Positions 24,332 to 32,924 of a stretch of 34,089 bases of DNA are shown here, piece after piece. The stretch comes from Spirochaetales bacterium. Its GTDB lineage: Bacteria; Spirochaetota; Spirochaetia; SZUA-6; DRHE01. How positions within the stretch are numbered: the first letter of the stretch is position 1; each line of letters opens with the position of its first letter. The notes beneath the pieces are model-generated. The model made no database searches, was not told the origin of the DNA, and worked only from the letters and a program-made list of their open reading frames with translations. Position numbers and translations under genes: made by a program. Where the stretch lies: contig JAUWZD010000045.1 in NCBI GenBank assembly GCA_030615505.1, positions 1-34,089 on the forward strand. Reading direction: 5' to 3'.

Positions 24332-25737
24332 TGGATACCAACCTATTTCCAGCGAATCCCATTCTCATTGTCGATGATGAAGAGGCCGTCATTCAGAGTC
24401 TGACAAACATATTAAAATCAAATGGCATCAACAACATCATCGGCTGCCAGGAGAGCAGACAAGTCATGGCGAATGTACGCAGCACGGATATCGAAGTGAT
24501 CCTGCTGGATTTGAGCATGCCTCATATCTCCGGAGGAGAGCTGCTTTCCGAAATCCATCCGGATTTTCCCCACATCCCAATTATTATTGTTACAGCCACC
24601 AATGAGGTAGAGGCGGCCGTTGACTGCATGAAGGCCGGAGCTTTCGATTATATGGTGAAAGCCGTTGAAGAGAACAGACTGATCAGTGGGGTCAAACGGG
24701 CAATAGAGATCAGGGAGTTGAAGCGGGAGTACGCCGAGCTGCGAACACGTTTTTTAGCTGACAGGCTCAACAATCCGGAAGCATTTTCGCAGATCATTAC
24801 CCAGAACCGTCAAATGCAGTCAACTTTTCTCTATGTGGAGTCTATCGCTAAAACAAATGAGCCGGTTCTGATTACGGGTGAGACAGGGGTGGGGAAGAAC
24901 CTTGTGGCCAGAGCGATACACGAGGTCAGCAAACGAGCCGGCGCCTTTGTAGCGGTAAATGTAGCCGGACTCGATGATGCGATGTTTGCCGACACCCTTT
25001 TCGGGCACAAAAAAGGCGCGTTTACAGGTGCGATGGGCTCTCGCGAAGGGCTCATCCAGCAGGCAAAAGGAGGAACCCTATTTCTCGATGAAATTGGGGA
25101 TCTGAGTATGGCTTCCCAGATAAAACTTCTCAAACTACTGGATACTCGAGAATATTATCCACTGGGATCAGACCTGGCTAAACGCACCGATGCTCGCATT
25201 GTACTGGCCACTAACCGGGATCTCGATGAGCTCATAGAAGAGAACAAGTTCAGAAAAGATTTGTACTACCGCTTATCGACCCACGAAATAAGAGTGCTGC
25301 CCTTGCGGGAGAGAAAGGATGATTTACCGGTTCTATTTAACTATTTCCTGGAAGAAGCAGCAAAAGAACTTTCTAAGAGCAAGCCTTCAGTACCGCCGGA
25401 GCTGTTAATCCTGCTCGAGACCTACCACTTTCCGGGAAATATCAGAGAGCTCAGATCCATGATCTTTGATTCTGTAAGCAAACAATCCACAAAAACAATC
25501 TCTTTGACCCCCTTTAAAGAGGCCATCGGACGAATCGCACCAAAAGTGACTGCTAAGTCTTCAGAGTCTCTTTTGATATTTACTGAGAAGCTTCCAACCA
25601 TCAAACAGGCTACTGATCTTCTGGCGGAGGAAGCTCTGAAGCGCGCCAAAGGGAACCAGTCCATCGCTGCCGGGCTTTTAGGGATATCCCACCAGGCCCT
25701 AAACAAGAGACTTCAGCGCAAGCAGGAGCGGATGTAG
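24331..25737 (+). CDS. NtrC-family sigma-54-dependent response regulator
   Basis: A 468-residue activator. The receiver domain is at 10-125 with phospho-acceptor D60 (LLDLSMP) and K110. The AAA+ sigma-54 interaction domain has P-loop GETGVGKN (183-190), the GAFTGA loop (229-234) required to contact sigma-54, and Walker B FLDEIGD (251-257). A C-terminal Fis-type HTH (QSIAAGLLGISHQALNKRLQ) is at about 440-465. The P-loop ends in N instead of the more usual E. Start ATG 24331 overlaps the kinase stop (TGATG) and has GGAGGG. The partner kinase is directly upstream, and the nearest sigma-54 promoter is that of the CsgG/PEGA gene. Confidence 0.95.
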   Translation: MDTNLFPANPILIVDDEEAVIQSLTNILKSNGINNIIGCQESRQVMANVRSTDIEVILLDLSMPHISGGELLSEIHPDFPHIPIIIVTATNEVEAAVDCMKAGAFDYMVKAVEENRLISGVKRAIEIRELKREYAELRTRFLADRLNNPEAFSQIITQNRQMQSTFLYVESIAKTNEPVLITGETGVGKNLVARAIHEVSKRAGAFVAVNVAGLDDAMFADTLFGHKKGAFTGAMGSREGLIQQAKGGTLFLDEIGDLSMASQIKLLKLLDTREYYPLGSDLAKRTDARIVLATNRDLDELIEENKFRKDLYYRLSTHEIRVLPLRERKDDLPVLFNYFLEEAAKELSKSKPSVPPELLILLETYHFPGNIRELRSMIFDSVSKQSTKTISLTPFKEAIGRIAPKVTAKSSESLLIFTEKLPTIKQATDLLAEEALKRAKGNQSIAAGLLGISHQALNKRLQRKQERM

Positions 25738-25918
25738 GGTCTGCCGTCGGCTTCGTTGTAGCTGCGTTCACTGGGTCACTCTTATTAGCAATAGTGATCG
25801 GAGCGCCCGCGATTATAGATTGAGCGATTGCCCATACGATCAAGGGATTAGCTCCCAGCTCTTCTAAAAAGGAAAAGATTTCAGCCAGAAGCACAAAGAC
25901 AGCAAATCCCGGTCAAAG

Positions 25919-26698
25919 GTGTGTGAGGATATCCTATATGCCCAGTGCTGGGAGGACTCCCAAATTGACCGTGAGGCGTTCAACATCGGCCCCCGCGATG
26001 TTGTGTTTTTAATCACATCGGGAGGATGCAACGTGATGACGTTCCTCATTGACAACCATCGCAAGATAATTACTCTGGATCTGAACCCTTACCAGAACTA
26101 TCTTCTCGATCTTAAGATGGCTACGTTCCGCTCCCTTGATTACAGCCAGCTTCTGGAGTTTTTCGGTCTCTCACCGTCCAGAAGGCGTGCCGCACTTTAC
26201 CAAGCCCTTCGTTCTCATCTAACCCTAGATAGCTGTGAGTACTGGGACAACCAGCCGGAAAAGATCCACACTGGTGTAATCCACTGCGGTCGCTACGAAG
26301 GTTATATGCACTTCTTGCAAAAATGGTTCAACCGGTTGATGGGCAGGTCATTAGGGGAGAAGTTATTCGCTGTAGAGAGTGATGCGGAAAGGTATGCACT
26401 ATACCGGTGTGAATGGGATAACCGACGGTGGCGATTCCTAACCCGGGTTCTCCTCAGCCGAACGGTTATGGCGCTCTTGTTCGATAAGGTATTCTTCACC
26501 CAGTTGGAGGAATCGTTCTCCTTCGGCAACCATTTCCGGGATAGGCTAAGGCGGGCGGTGGTGGAGCTTCCGTTACATAAAAACTACTTCTTTTCTTACA
26601 TCATGCTGGGGCGATTCTCAAGCTACCACCCTCTTCCCGTATACCTGCGGAGGGAGAACTTCGATGCAATACCTAGTCCGCAGAATGGCATGCGATAA
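25919..26698 (+). CDS. BtaA-like (DUF3419) 3-amino-3-carboxypropyltransferase, C-terminally shortened
   Basis: A 259-residue protein resembling BtaA, which moves the 3-amino-3-carboxypropyl group of S-adenosylmethionine to diacylglycerol in betaine-lipid synthesis. The marker YAQCWEDSQIDREAFNIGP is at 7-25, the SAM loop TSGGCN at 33-38, and DLNP at 54-57. Usual members are 350-400 residues. This one stops at NFDAIPSPQNGMR, just where the C-terminal part of the family begins, so about a third is missing, including the region that in relatives follows YLRRENF. The start is GTG with no clear ribosome-binding site; an upstream frame is open to 25868. No BtaB-like methylase is next to it, so activity is uncertain. 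Confidence 0.7.
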   Translation: MCEDILYAQCWEDSQIDREAFNIGPRDVVFLITSGGCNVMTFLIDNHRKIITLDLNPYQNYLLDLKMATFRSLDYSQLLEFFGLSPSRRRAALYQALRSHLTLDSCEYWDNQPEKIHTGVIHCGRYEGYMHFLQKWFNRLMGRSLGEKLFAVESDAERYALYRCEWDNRRWRFLTRVLLSRTVMALLFDKVFFTQLEESFSFGNHFRDRLRRAVVELPLHKNYFFSYIMLGRFSSYHPLPVYLRRENFDAIPSPQNGMR

Positions 26699-26748
26699 AT
26701 CCGGATGCCAAAATGAAAATTAGGACACTAAAAATTGGCGATTAATGA

Positions 26749-26769
26749 AGCCCCCTGAGAAAGGGGGCT
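26749..26769. terminator. Hairpin between convergent genes
   Basis: A perfect seven-base GC-rich stem (AGCCCCC with GGGGGCT, loop of seven) lies between the BtaA-like gene and the convergent barrel gene. The stem is strong, but the tails have no long T-run, so it may end both transcripts only in part. Confidence 0.6.
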
Positions 26770-26805
26770 CTGGGGATTTTACTCAAAAAGGTGCAAGCAT
26801 CCAGA

Positions 26806-27393
26806 TTATGGCCTGCGCTTCAATTTCATTTCAAAATTAAAACCGGTCAGAAGAGTGAGCCGCGGATGCCCACCGCTCGGTGTTGGGACTATGGCAAAAT
26901 TGACTGGAACAAAGACATTCTTAAAGGAAAATGTCCATCCCACTGCATATACAACAGATACTGTGACACCTGGTCCTTCCGTAGACCTCGACATGCTGAT
27001 ATTCGGACCTAACCCGAACTCCAATCCGGCGTGGCTTCTAAATCCAATAAGCAGATTCAAAGACGGCAGAACTATATTTTGGTCAAGTCCGCCTATTACA
27101 AGCACTTCCTGGAAAGCGAAGTGACTTTTAGTTCCACCCAGCCGGATACGCTGTTCTAGGTTTATCCCGAATTGAGTAAAGACTGGGAAGTATTCTCGGT
27201 TGTCGTCCGGAAAAACCTCCTGTACAGAGTTGTTAAAATCATCAGGATTAACCACTACATAGCTGATACCAACCCGGGGTCCAAAAATTAACTGCAGCCT
27301 CAACTCCTCATCTCCGGTCTCGGCAAGAGCCTCCGCAATCCCGAAAAAGAGTAAAAGCGGCACCCACATCAAAAGAATCAATGCTTTTCTCAT
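26806..27393 (-). CDS. Exported beta-barrel-like protein
   Basis: A 195-residue secreted protein. The signal peptide is at 1-24 (LLFFGIAEALA/E). The mature part has alternating hydrophobic strands (LRLQLIFGPRVGISYVVV, AGLEFGLGPNISMSRS, TVSVVYAVGWTFSF) and ends in FNFEMKLKRRP, the kind of pattern expected for an outer-membrane or surface barrel with about eight strands. The start ATG has AAGGAGGAAGATT ahead. It is 28 bases after the CsgG/PEGA gene and so is very likely in one transcript with it. No named family was recognised. Confidence 0.65.
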   Translation of the reverse strand: MRKALILLMWVPLLLFFGIAEALAETGDEELRLQLIFGPRVGISYVVVNPDDFNNSVQEVFPDDNREYFPVFTQFGINLEQRIRLGGTKSHFAFQEVLVIGGLDQNIVLPSLNLLIGFRSHAGLEFGLGPNISMSRSTEGPGVTVSVVYAVGWTFSFKNVFVPVNFAIVPTPSGGHPRLTLLTGFNFEMKLKRRP

Positions 27394-27421
27394 AATCTTC
27401 CTCCTTGCAGGTCGAAAGTGT

Positions 27422-28753
27422 TTAGTTGTTTGCGATCAAGCGTGTGATGTCCCTTTCAACCTGTTCTAATTTTTCGCGTATGGTATTAATATTTGGCTTC
27501 TCAAGCCAAAGCATGGTGCCAATTACGGCGCTGATACATCCGGCAATACCTAAACCAATACTTATTCCTCCTAATCGTTCGCTCTGAGAGCATGCACCCT
27601 GCCGGGAGGCTCTAAGCTTAAGGATCAAAGTAGCTCCCGTGCCTGCGGAAAGGCCCGCGCTAAATCCGTAAAAAATCCAGCTCGCTGTGGAAAGTCTCCT
27701 GCTGTTTATGAGATCCCTTTCAAGCCTCTGGGCCAAGAAATTCCTTTCAGCAAACAATTCACCATGCTTCTGCCGACGTGCATTTTTTTCAAGTTCCGCT
27801 TGAAACTCAGGTGTTGGGCTCAGTAAGGGAAAAAGCTCAATTATTTCCCCCTGATCCACCTGAATGCTCTCTACACTGGTCAGATAGTCTGGGTGCGATG
27901 TTTGGATTGTATAAGTTCCGACCGGAATGTGTTTAATCGAGCCTTCTCCGGATATAGTTCTGGAGTAGTTTTTACCACCTATGATTGCGTTGGCTCCATG
28001 GGGAATTTTATAGTGGAGGGTGCCCACGGGGACTAATTCGGCATCAACTATAGTCGTTTGGTTTGGGAAAATGGTGATTTCCGCTTGCCCATACAGCCCA
28101 TTTCCACTCAATACCAGTGAATGATCACCTGCGGGTATATCTGCAAAAAGCCCATCCCCTATGAAACCCAGTTCATCTTTATCGAGATAAACCAGTACGT
28201 TAGACTCGGCAGCTCGTATAAAGAGTCGACCAACTTGCTGATTTGATATTCCATTTTGATTCGTATTCAATCCTGCCAGCCTGTAGCCAAGTATTTCCGC
28301 CTGACTGGCGAGATTTTCAATTGAATCCGCGTTTACCTTATCCGCTTTCAGAGTTTTACCGCTTGCCACATCAATAATCTTGGCAGTGATTATGTATTTG
28401 ATCCCAATTCGCGAGATCGTGCCGAGCACGATTTGCTTTGCCGAGAGAAGCTTACCAACCTGTATTACGAAATTCTTGTCGGCATAATCTGCAAAAGAAA
28501 ATTCCTGAGCTGCAAGCACTTCAGATATCTCACCTTTCTCCACAACCTGAAACATAGATGATTTTACCAGCCCTGTTTCTAAGAGACTCGTTAATGCATT
28601 CGCTTCTGCTTCTTTAATAGCGCCTAAGGCTCGTAAAGGTATGACGGCAATTGAGGGATGGTTCTGCGGAAATACAGTTAGGTTTCCGCAGAGTATAAAC
28701 AGAAAGCTTAGGATTGGACGGATGATTTTCCTTTTTCGCCTGGCATTCATCAT
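27422..28753 (-). CDS. CsgG-like N-domain and PEGA-domain envelope protein
   Basis: A 443-residue protein. An N-terminal membrane segment (10-29) leads to a CsgG/TolB-like nucleotide-binding-fold domain (33-160; SIAVIPLRALGAIKEAEANA, FQVVEKGEISEVLAAQ, AKIIDVASGKT). Two PEGA-type beta repeats (about 175-243 and 244-312; VGTLHYKIPHGANAIIGG, VGTYTIQTSHPDY) follow. A coiled coil (315-352), two helices (356-378 and 396-416) and a second coiled coil complete it. Proteins of this layout are frequent in spirochaetes, are attached to the envelope, and are usually unstudied. It sits behind a near-perfect sigma-54 promoter, linking it to the activator at 24331-25737. The start is ATG 28753; the next codon is also ATG. 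Confidence 0.85.
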   Translation of the reverse strand: MMNARRKRKIIRPILSFLFILCGNLTVFPQNHPSIAVIPLRALGAIKEAEANALTSLLETGLVKSSMFQVVEKGEISEVLAAQEFSFADYADKNFVIQVGKLLSAKQIVLGTISRIGIKYIITAKIIDVASGKTLKADKVNADSIENLASQAEILGYRLAGLNTNQNGISNQQVGRLFIRAAESNVLVYLDKDELGFIGDGLFADIPAGDHSLVLSGNGLYGQAEITIFPNQTTIVDAELVPVGTLHYKIPHGANAIIGGKNYSRTISGEGSIKHIPVGTYTIQTSHPDYLTSVESIQVDQGEIIELFPLLSPTPEFQAELEKNARRQKHGELFAERNFLAQRLERDLINSRRLSTASWIFYGFSAGLSAGTGATLILKLRASRQGACSQSERLGGISIGLGIAGCISAVIGTMLWLEKPNINTIREKLEQVERDITRLIANN

Positions 28754-28825
28754 TGCTACCGCGCCTCTATAGTATGTTTCCAGGAAAACCGGCCCATATA
28801 AGTCGGCACTCCCTATAACTAATCA

Positions 28826-28842
28826 AGCAATAATCATGCCAA
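28826..28842 (-). promoter_or_regulatory. Sigma-54 (RpoN) promoter
   Basis: On the minus strand TTGGCATGATTATTGCT matches the sigma-54 consensus YTGGCACGRNNNTTGCW at all defined positions except the C after GGCA, which is T. The GG (-24) and GC (-12) are ten bases apart, as required. The expected start site is near 28815, about 60 bases upstream of the CsgG/PEGA start codon. No other intergenic region I checked has such a match. Confidence 0.85.
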
Positions 28843-28916
28843 CTTTTCCTGTGGATCTAATTCCTTTTGCTGTAATGAGTTGCCCACTAAAACAGATTTT
28901 CTTCCCCGAGTAAGGG

Positions 28917-29023
28917 GCTGCAACTTAGGGTGCAAAACCAAGAGGATAATTAAGCTTAATTCTTTGTCAGGTAATAAATAAGCTGCTTAAGATATGAGTT
29001 GCAGCAAAGACGAAAGTTGCAAC
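28917..29023. promoter_or_regulatory. Three GTTGCARC motifs upstream of the sigma-54 promoter (possible activator sites)
   Basis: GCTGCAAC at 28917-28924 (reverse strand GTTGCAGC), GTTGCAGC at 28998-29005, and GTTGCAAC at 29016-29023, the last a perfect eight-base palindrome. They lie about 100-210 bases upstream of the sigma-54 start site, the usual range for enhancer sites of NtrC-type activators. A perfect 14-base palindrome, AATTAAGCTTAATT, is at 28948-28961. Otherwise 28754-29223 holds no gene. Confidence 0.55.
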
Positions 29024-29223
29024 CACTGGATCATACATGCCTGTAACTCAATTCCTCTGCTTCGAAGTACGAAATACCCAGCGCCACAAGGCGCAGGCTG
29101 CGCTCGGGGTTTGGAAAGTCCTAAATAAACCAGACTCTCCCAAAACCTCTGTCTTCCTACATACCCAGAAGGCAGAATGTCCTGCAAACTGTATTTAAAG
29201 AACATTTTAATGACTTCAGATAA

Positions 29224-30551
29224 GTGTATGATGAGACATATTCAAGAACATACGGCAAATATCGTATTGATCGAATTACAGAAGTTGTAGAGGGATTTAT
29301 TAAATGTGGTGACTATAAAGAAGGTCTCGCTAGAATAAAATCCACAGGATGCCCACAGGGTGAAACCAAAACCATGTACCAATTCAGACTGCGGTCATCC
29401 ACAGGATGAAACCATGATTATTTTGTCCCTCTCTCCTGTAAGGGGTTCTATCTCTGTCCCTCTTGCCACCAGAAAAGAACACTACTGTTTTCAGAACAAA
29501 TAAACCAAGAAGTTCTCTTAAGGCTTCCTCACAGGCAGTGGGTTTTTTGTATTCCCAAGTGCCTTAGGGTGTTTTTCAAGCATAACAGAATGCTGTTCGC
29601 CGATATATCCCGGCTGATTTTTCATATGCTCCAATCTTACTATGATGAGGTTTCGGCAAAGGCCATCCAAACCGGCGCCATTATTTCCTATGAGAGTGCA
29701 GGAGATTTTTTGAGATGGAATCCCCACTGGCATGGGATCATCCTGGAGGGAGGATTCGACAAAGAAGGCACTTTTGTATATCTGCCCATATCTAATACTT
29801 ATAAAATCACTGAACTGTTTAGGAGACTGGTTATAAAGTACTTTCAGGAGAAGAAACTAATAAATGAGCAGAAAGCTTAAGAATTTATTATCCTGGAAGA
29901 ACAGCGGTTTTAGTGTCGACAACACGGTAAGGGTTTATGGAAATGACAATAAAGCAAGAGAGGCCTTATCGCAATATATAGCCAAACCTCCTGTGTCTTT
30001 GGAAAAGATAAAATATGAGCCGTTTCACGGGAAAGTGCTTTATAAGACACCCAAATACAATGATTATTTTCCCCAAGGTCGGGACCTTCCGGAAGGAAAA
30101 CTTTAAATTTTTTGATGCCTTGGATTTCATAGCTGCATTGACAGCGCATATACCTCCAAAGTGCAAACAGTATATCCGTAGGTATGGCCTGTATTCCTCT
30201 CGGACTCGTGGGCTCTGGCAACGGATGGGGTTTTGTATGAAGCTTGCTCCTCAGGGCTGGAAGGAGAAACATCTGGATAATCACGAGGAATCAATACACA
30301 TACCAACTGAAATACCTGAATGCAGTGTCGAGAAAAAGGTAGAAAAATCTACCTGTCGAAGATGCCCGCCAGGGTAGGCCAGGCTTATCAAAAAAGTCTA
30401 CGGCACTGATCCACTTGAATGTCCTCGTTGTGGTTCTGAGATGAAGATTCTGGCCATAATTATAGATCCCGGGGAGACAGAGAAGATACTTAAGCACCTG
30501 GTCAAAAACGGTCGTCCCCCTCCCAATTTTGATCCACTCTCTCCGAACTGA
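29224..30551 (+). pseudogene. IS91-family transposase, frameshifted and with stop codon
   Basis: A broken HUH-type transposase. Successive frames give YDETYSRTYGKYRIDRITEV and FIKCGDYKEGLARIK, then LSCKGFYLCPSCHQKRTLLF (zinc-binding N-domain), PHRQWVFCIPKCLRVFF, the HUH motif NPHWHGIILEGGF, and YIRRYGLYSSRTRGLWQ, ending in LECPRCGSEMKILAII. Frame changes occur about 29380, 29878 and 30085, and an amber codon at 30375-30377. It still spans the full family length, so it is an old inactivated copy. A second C-terminal piece is at 20303-20558. GC-rich hairpins with GCGCC/GGCGC arms (29081-29103) lie about 120 bases before the reading frame and might be a terminus. Confidence 0.9.
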
Positions 30552-30780
30552 CGTTTCTCTCCCATTGCATACTCGGGGTCGAGTTATGCCCTTTCGGTAG
30601 TAGCGCTGTGTGATTTGGCAGAAATCCTTGTAATTTCCGGGGTTACCTATTACACAATAAATTCTGTTTGGGATATTTTACGAAATATAGGTCTTATAGG
30701 GTGTTCTTAAGGAACATTTTCGGGATTTCAACCGATTTTGCTCTTTAATGCCTTGTAGGAGATTATAAGTTTTACTATCA

Positions 30781-31044
30781 TTATCTCTTTTCTATCCTAT
30801 TAAATATTGCTATGGCCTCAGTGTAGTTCTTAAGACGGAAATAACAGACAGCCCGCCTGTAATGAGCATCGGGCACCTTGTCTGAAAGAGGATAGCAGTC
30901 TGAAAATTCAGCATAAATATCCAAAGCTAAAAGATAGTTCCCGGTTCGATAATGATTCTCCGCCTCAGAAAACAGTTCATCTTCAGAAGTAGAAAAAACG
31001 AAAAGAACGGGCACTGTGAGTAATAGAATCAATATAAGCTTCAT
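30781..31044 (-). CDS. TPR-domain exported protein, probably truncated
   Basis: An 87-residue protein with a hydrophobic N-terminus (1-17, a likely signal sequence) and two TPR-like units: EAENHYRTGNYLLALDIYAE and DAHYRRAVCYFRLKNYTEAI. Spirochaete proteins that begin this way are usually several hundred residues long, so this is likely the start of a larger gene cut off at NRIEKR. The ribosome-binding site (AAGAAG) is weak. The 229 bases on its right-hand side to the transposase relic have no gene. Confidence 0.55.
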   Translation of the reverse strand: MKLILILLLTVPVLFVFSTSEDELFSEAENHYRTGNYLLALDIYAEFSDCYPLSDKVPDAHYRRAVCYFRLKNYTEAIAIFNRIEKR

Positions 31045-31100
31045 CTTCTTAATAAAAGGTAGTCCTATTATGAGATTATTTCAATTACCTAATCTATTAG

Positions 31101-31116
31101 AAGAGCGGCTGCTCTT
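31101..31116 (-). terminator. Weak hairpin after the PLP enzyme
   Basis: AAGAGC-GGCT-GCTCTT makes a six-base stem eight bases beyond the stop of the Cys/Met enzyme. There is no T-run, so termination is doubtful. Confidence 0.3.
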
Positions 31117-31123
31117 TATTTGC

Positions 31124-32281
31124 CTACACTTTTAGCGCTTGTTCAAAATCTTCTATAATATCTTCAGTCGCTTCTATACCGACCGATACACGAATTAAAC
31201 TGTCGGAAATTCCCAGGGCGTGTCGATCTTCAGGAGACATACCGGAATGAGAAGTAGTAGCCGGTCTGGTAATAAGTGTTTCTATGCCTCCGAGACTTGG
31301 CGCAACTACCGGTAATGTGGTTTGTTGCATAAAACGCTCAGCCACTTCTACGCCGCCCTTCAATTCGAAACTCAACATACCGCTGAATCCATCAAATAAC
31401 TCGCAGGCACGCTCATGATTGGGATGGCTTTCAAGACCCGGATAGTTGATTTTTTCAACTGACTGGTGTTCTTCTAAATACTTTGCTATTTTTAATGTGC
31501 TATCATTCTGATGTTTGATCCTTACTGCCAGTGTTTTCATACCGCGATGAAGTAAAAAACAGGCGTGTGGATCGAGCGAAGCACCGAGGTGATTGAGCTT
31601 GTGCTTGATCTTTTCTACTAAGTCCGCACGGCCGATGACAGTGCCTGCCACAATATCCGAATGACCGTTTAAGTATTTAGTGCAGCTATGGAGCGAGAGA
31701 TCAAAGCCCCATTCAGGGGGACGAAAATTGAACGGGCTTGCAAAGGTGTTGTCTATCATTGAAATTAGCTTATGCGCTTTGGCAAAATCAACGACGGCTT
31801 TGAGGTCGGCAACCTGCAACAGTGGATTGGTCATGGTTTCGACATAAATAGCTTTAGTATCAGATCTTAATTTGCTTTTCCAGGCGCCCGGTTCATCGCC
31901 GTTTATAAAATCAAATGAAATTCCTAATGCAGCAAAATCTTTAGTTATGAACTCATGCGTGCCGCCATACAGACAATTTTGCGCAAGAAAGTGGTCTCCC
32001 GGAGAAAGAAGGGTTAAAAGAGCTGTAGAGATCGCCGCCATGCCGCTGGCGGTCACCAGCGCTGCCTCTGCATTTTCTAAAGCCGCAAGCTTTTGATGAA
32101 GGGCAATATGGTTCGGTGTGTTATTCAAACGAATGTATTTAAGATCGTTGTAGCTGCTTTGACCGGAGTATTCAAAAGTAGAAGACTGAAAAATCGGCAT
32201 GCTGACTGCGCCATTAATCCGAGGTTCGGGTTCACCTGAGTGAACGAGCTTGGTTTCGAGGTGTTTATAATGTTTTTTCAT
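31124..32281 (-). CDS. Cys/Met metabolism PLP-dependent enzyme (trans-sulfuration family)
   Basis: A cytoplasmic 385-residue PLP enzyme of the cystathionine gamma-synthase/lyase and methionine gamma-lyase family (fold type I). PLP-forming lysine K202 is in SLHSCTKYLNGHSD, the phosphate-contacting TASGMAA is at 77-83, the ring-pairing D177 in MIDNTF, and the Y49/R51 pair (YIRLNN) contacts the neighbouring subunit. The true start is ATG 32281 (MKKHYKHLETKLVHSG), with TAAGGAGGATCT well spaced; an ATG 45 bases earlier lacks one. Sequence alone does not say whether it synthesises cystathionine or cleaves methionine or cysteine. It is downstream of antiporter debris. Confidence 0.92.
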   Translation of the reverse strand: MKKHYKHLETKLVHSGEPEPRINGAVSMPIFQSSTFEYSGQSSYNDLKYIRLNNTPNHIALHQKLAALENAEAALVTASGMAAISTALLTLLSPGDHFLAQNCLYGGTHEFITKDFAALGISFDFINGDEPGAWKSKLRSDTKAIYVETMTNPLLQVADLKAVVDFAKAHKLISMIDNTFASPFNFRPPEWGFDLSLHSCTKYLNGHSDIVAGTVIGRADLVEKIKHKLNHLGASLDPHACFLLHRGMKTLAVRIKHQNDSTLKIAKYLEEHQSVEKINYPGLESHPNHERACELFDGFSGMLSFELKGGVEVAERFMQQTTLPVVAPSLGGIETLITRPATTSHSGMSPEDRHALGISDSLIRVSVGIEATEDIIEDFEQALKV

Positions 32282-32329
32282 AAATAGATCCTCCTTATTA
32301 GACAATACTTTTTTATAGTTACCCATTAC

Positions 32330-32611
32330 TTAGCGCTGAGTCCGATCTGTTTTTATTTCTCCTGCCTTCTTAAGACCTATCTTGGTAAGAACCGGCCCTA
32401 TTATCTCAAATAGAATACATGTGCCTGTAATGGTTGTAATAACTACAGAGCCGATATGCAAACCCCGGGCGCCCAGGCTTGCAAATTCATGCTTTGCAAT
32501 AAGGGCTAAACCAATGGCAACACCTGCCTGGGAGAGTATTCCCAAGCCGAGATATTTTCTGATTTTTCTTTCGCTTTGCCAATCAAAGCACCAAGCCACG
32601 CACCGCCCATT
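32330..32611 (-). pseudogene. Cation:proton antiporter C-terminal remnant
   Basis: The two frames give MGGAWLGALIGKAKEKSE and, after a frameshift near 32565, KIRKYLGLGILSQAGVAIGL with ALIAKHEFASLGARGLHIGS. These match the last helices of Kef/CPA-type antiporters, where the SQAGVAIGLAL stretch is typical. The first several hundred residues are missing, and a MarR fragment is fused in front. Confidence 0.75.
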
Positions 32612-32789
32612 TTATCCTTGAATGATGATTCAAACCCGGCGTATAACTCCCCTAACCGGGGTAACATCCTGGAAAATCTTTCAACTGCTTCTTCGGATAC
32701 CATCTCAGCTTCCTTGCTTCGCCTTTGGAAATATTCGTAATTTAAATTACATCACAATCCGAAGCATTTTCCAAGTCCGAGTTTGAGGT
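32612..32789 (-). pseudogene. MarR gene 5' end and promoter, degenerate copy
   Basis: From ATG 32703 it reads MVSEEAVERFSRMLPRLGEL and YAGFESSFKDK, differing at a few positions from the intact gene at 19676-20107. Nucleotide similarity continues upstream through the promoter region to about 32785, where the -35 is degraded (TCCAAG instead of TGTCAA on the plus strand). The -10 area has become a palindrome, GTAATTTAAATTAC. The coding part ends at the antiporter junction after 31 codons. Confidence 0.85.
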
Positions 32790-32920
32790 GAACCGGATAA
32801 GAGAAGGGGAGATATCTTTTTTCTGAATCTCTATTTCTACCAATAGCCGAGGGTTACCGTCCAGAGTAATAAGGGCATCTACTTCCCTTAGTGTAAAGCT
32901 GCCAAGACCAAGGTCTGTCC
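32790..32920 (-). pseudogene. AAA/DUF4143 ATPase fragment
   Basis: The bases follow 12519-12673 of the intact ATPase gene closely (AACCGGATAAGAGA, AATAAGGGCATCTACTTCCC, AAAGCTGCCAAGACCAAGGT), with a deletion of about 27 bases and several changes. This part encodes the nuclease-like end (GEIKI...). It is joined to the MarR fragment on one side and to the GHKL pseudogene on the other. Confidence 0.85.
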
Positions 32921-32924
32921 AATT

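Noticed and set aside
25739..25894. Minus-strand hydrophobic frame (FSFLEELGANPLIVWAIAQS) between the activator and the BtaA-like gene
   Set aside because: It runs on as an antisense frame into the activator gene, has no start with a ribosome-binding site, and matches no family I know.
28987..29205. A 72-codon minus-strand frame upstream of the IS91 relic
   Set aside because: It has no domain or ribosome-binding site and covers the putative activator sites and GC hairpins.
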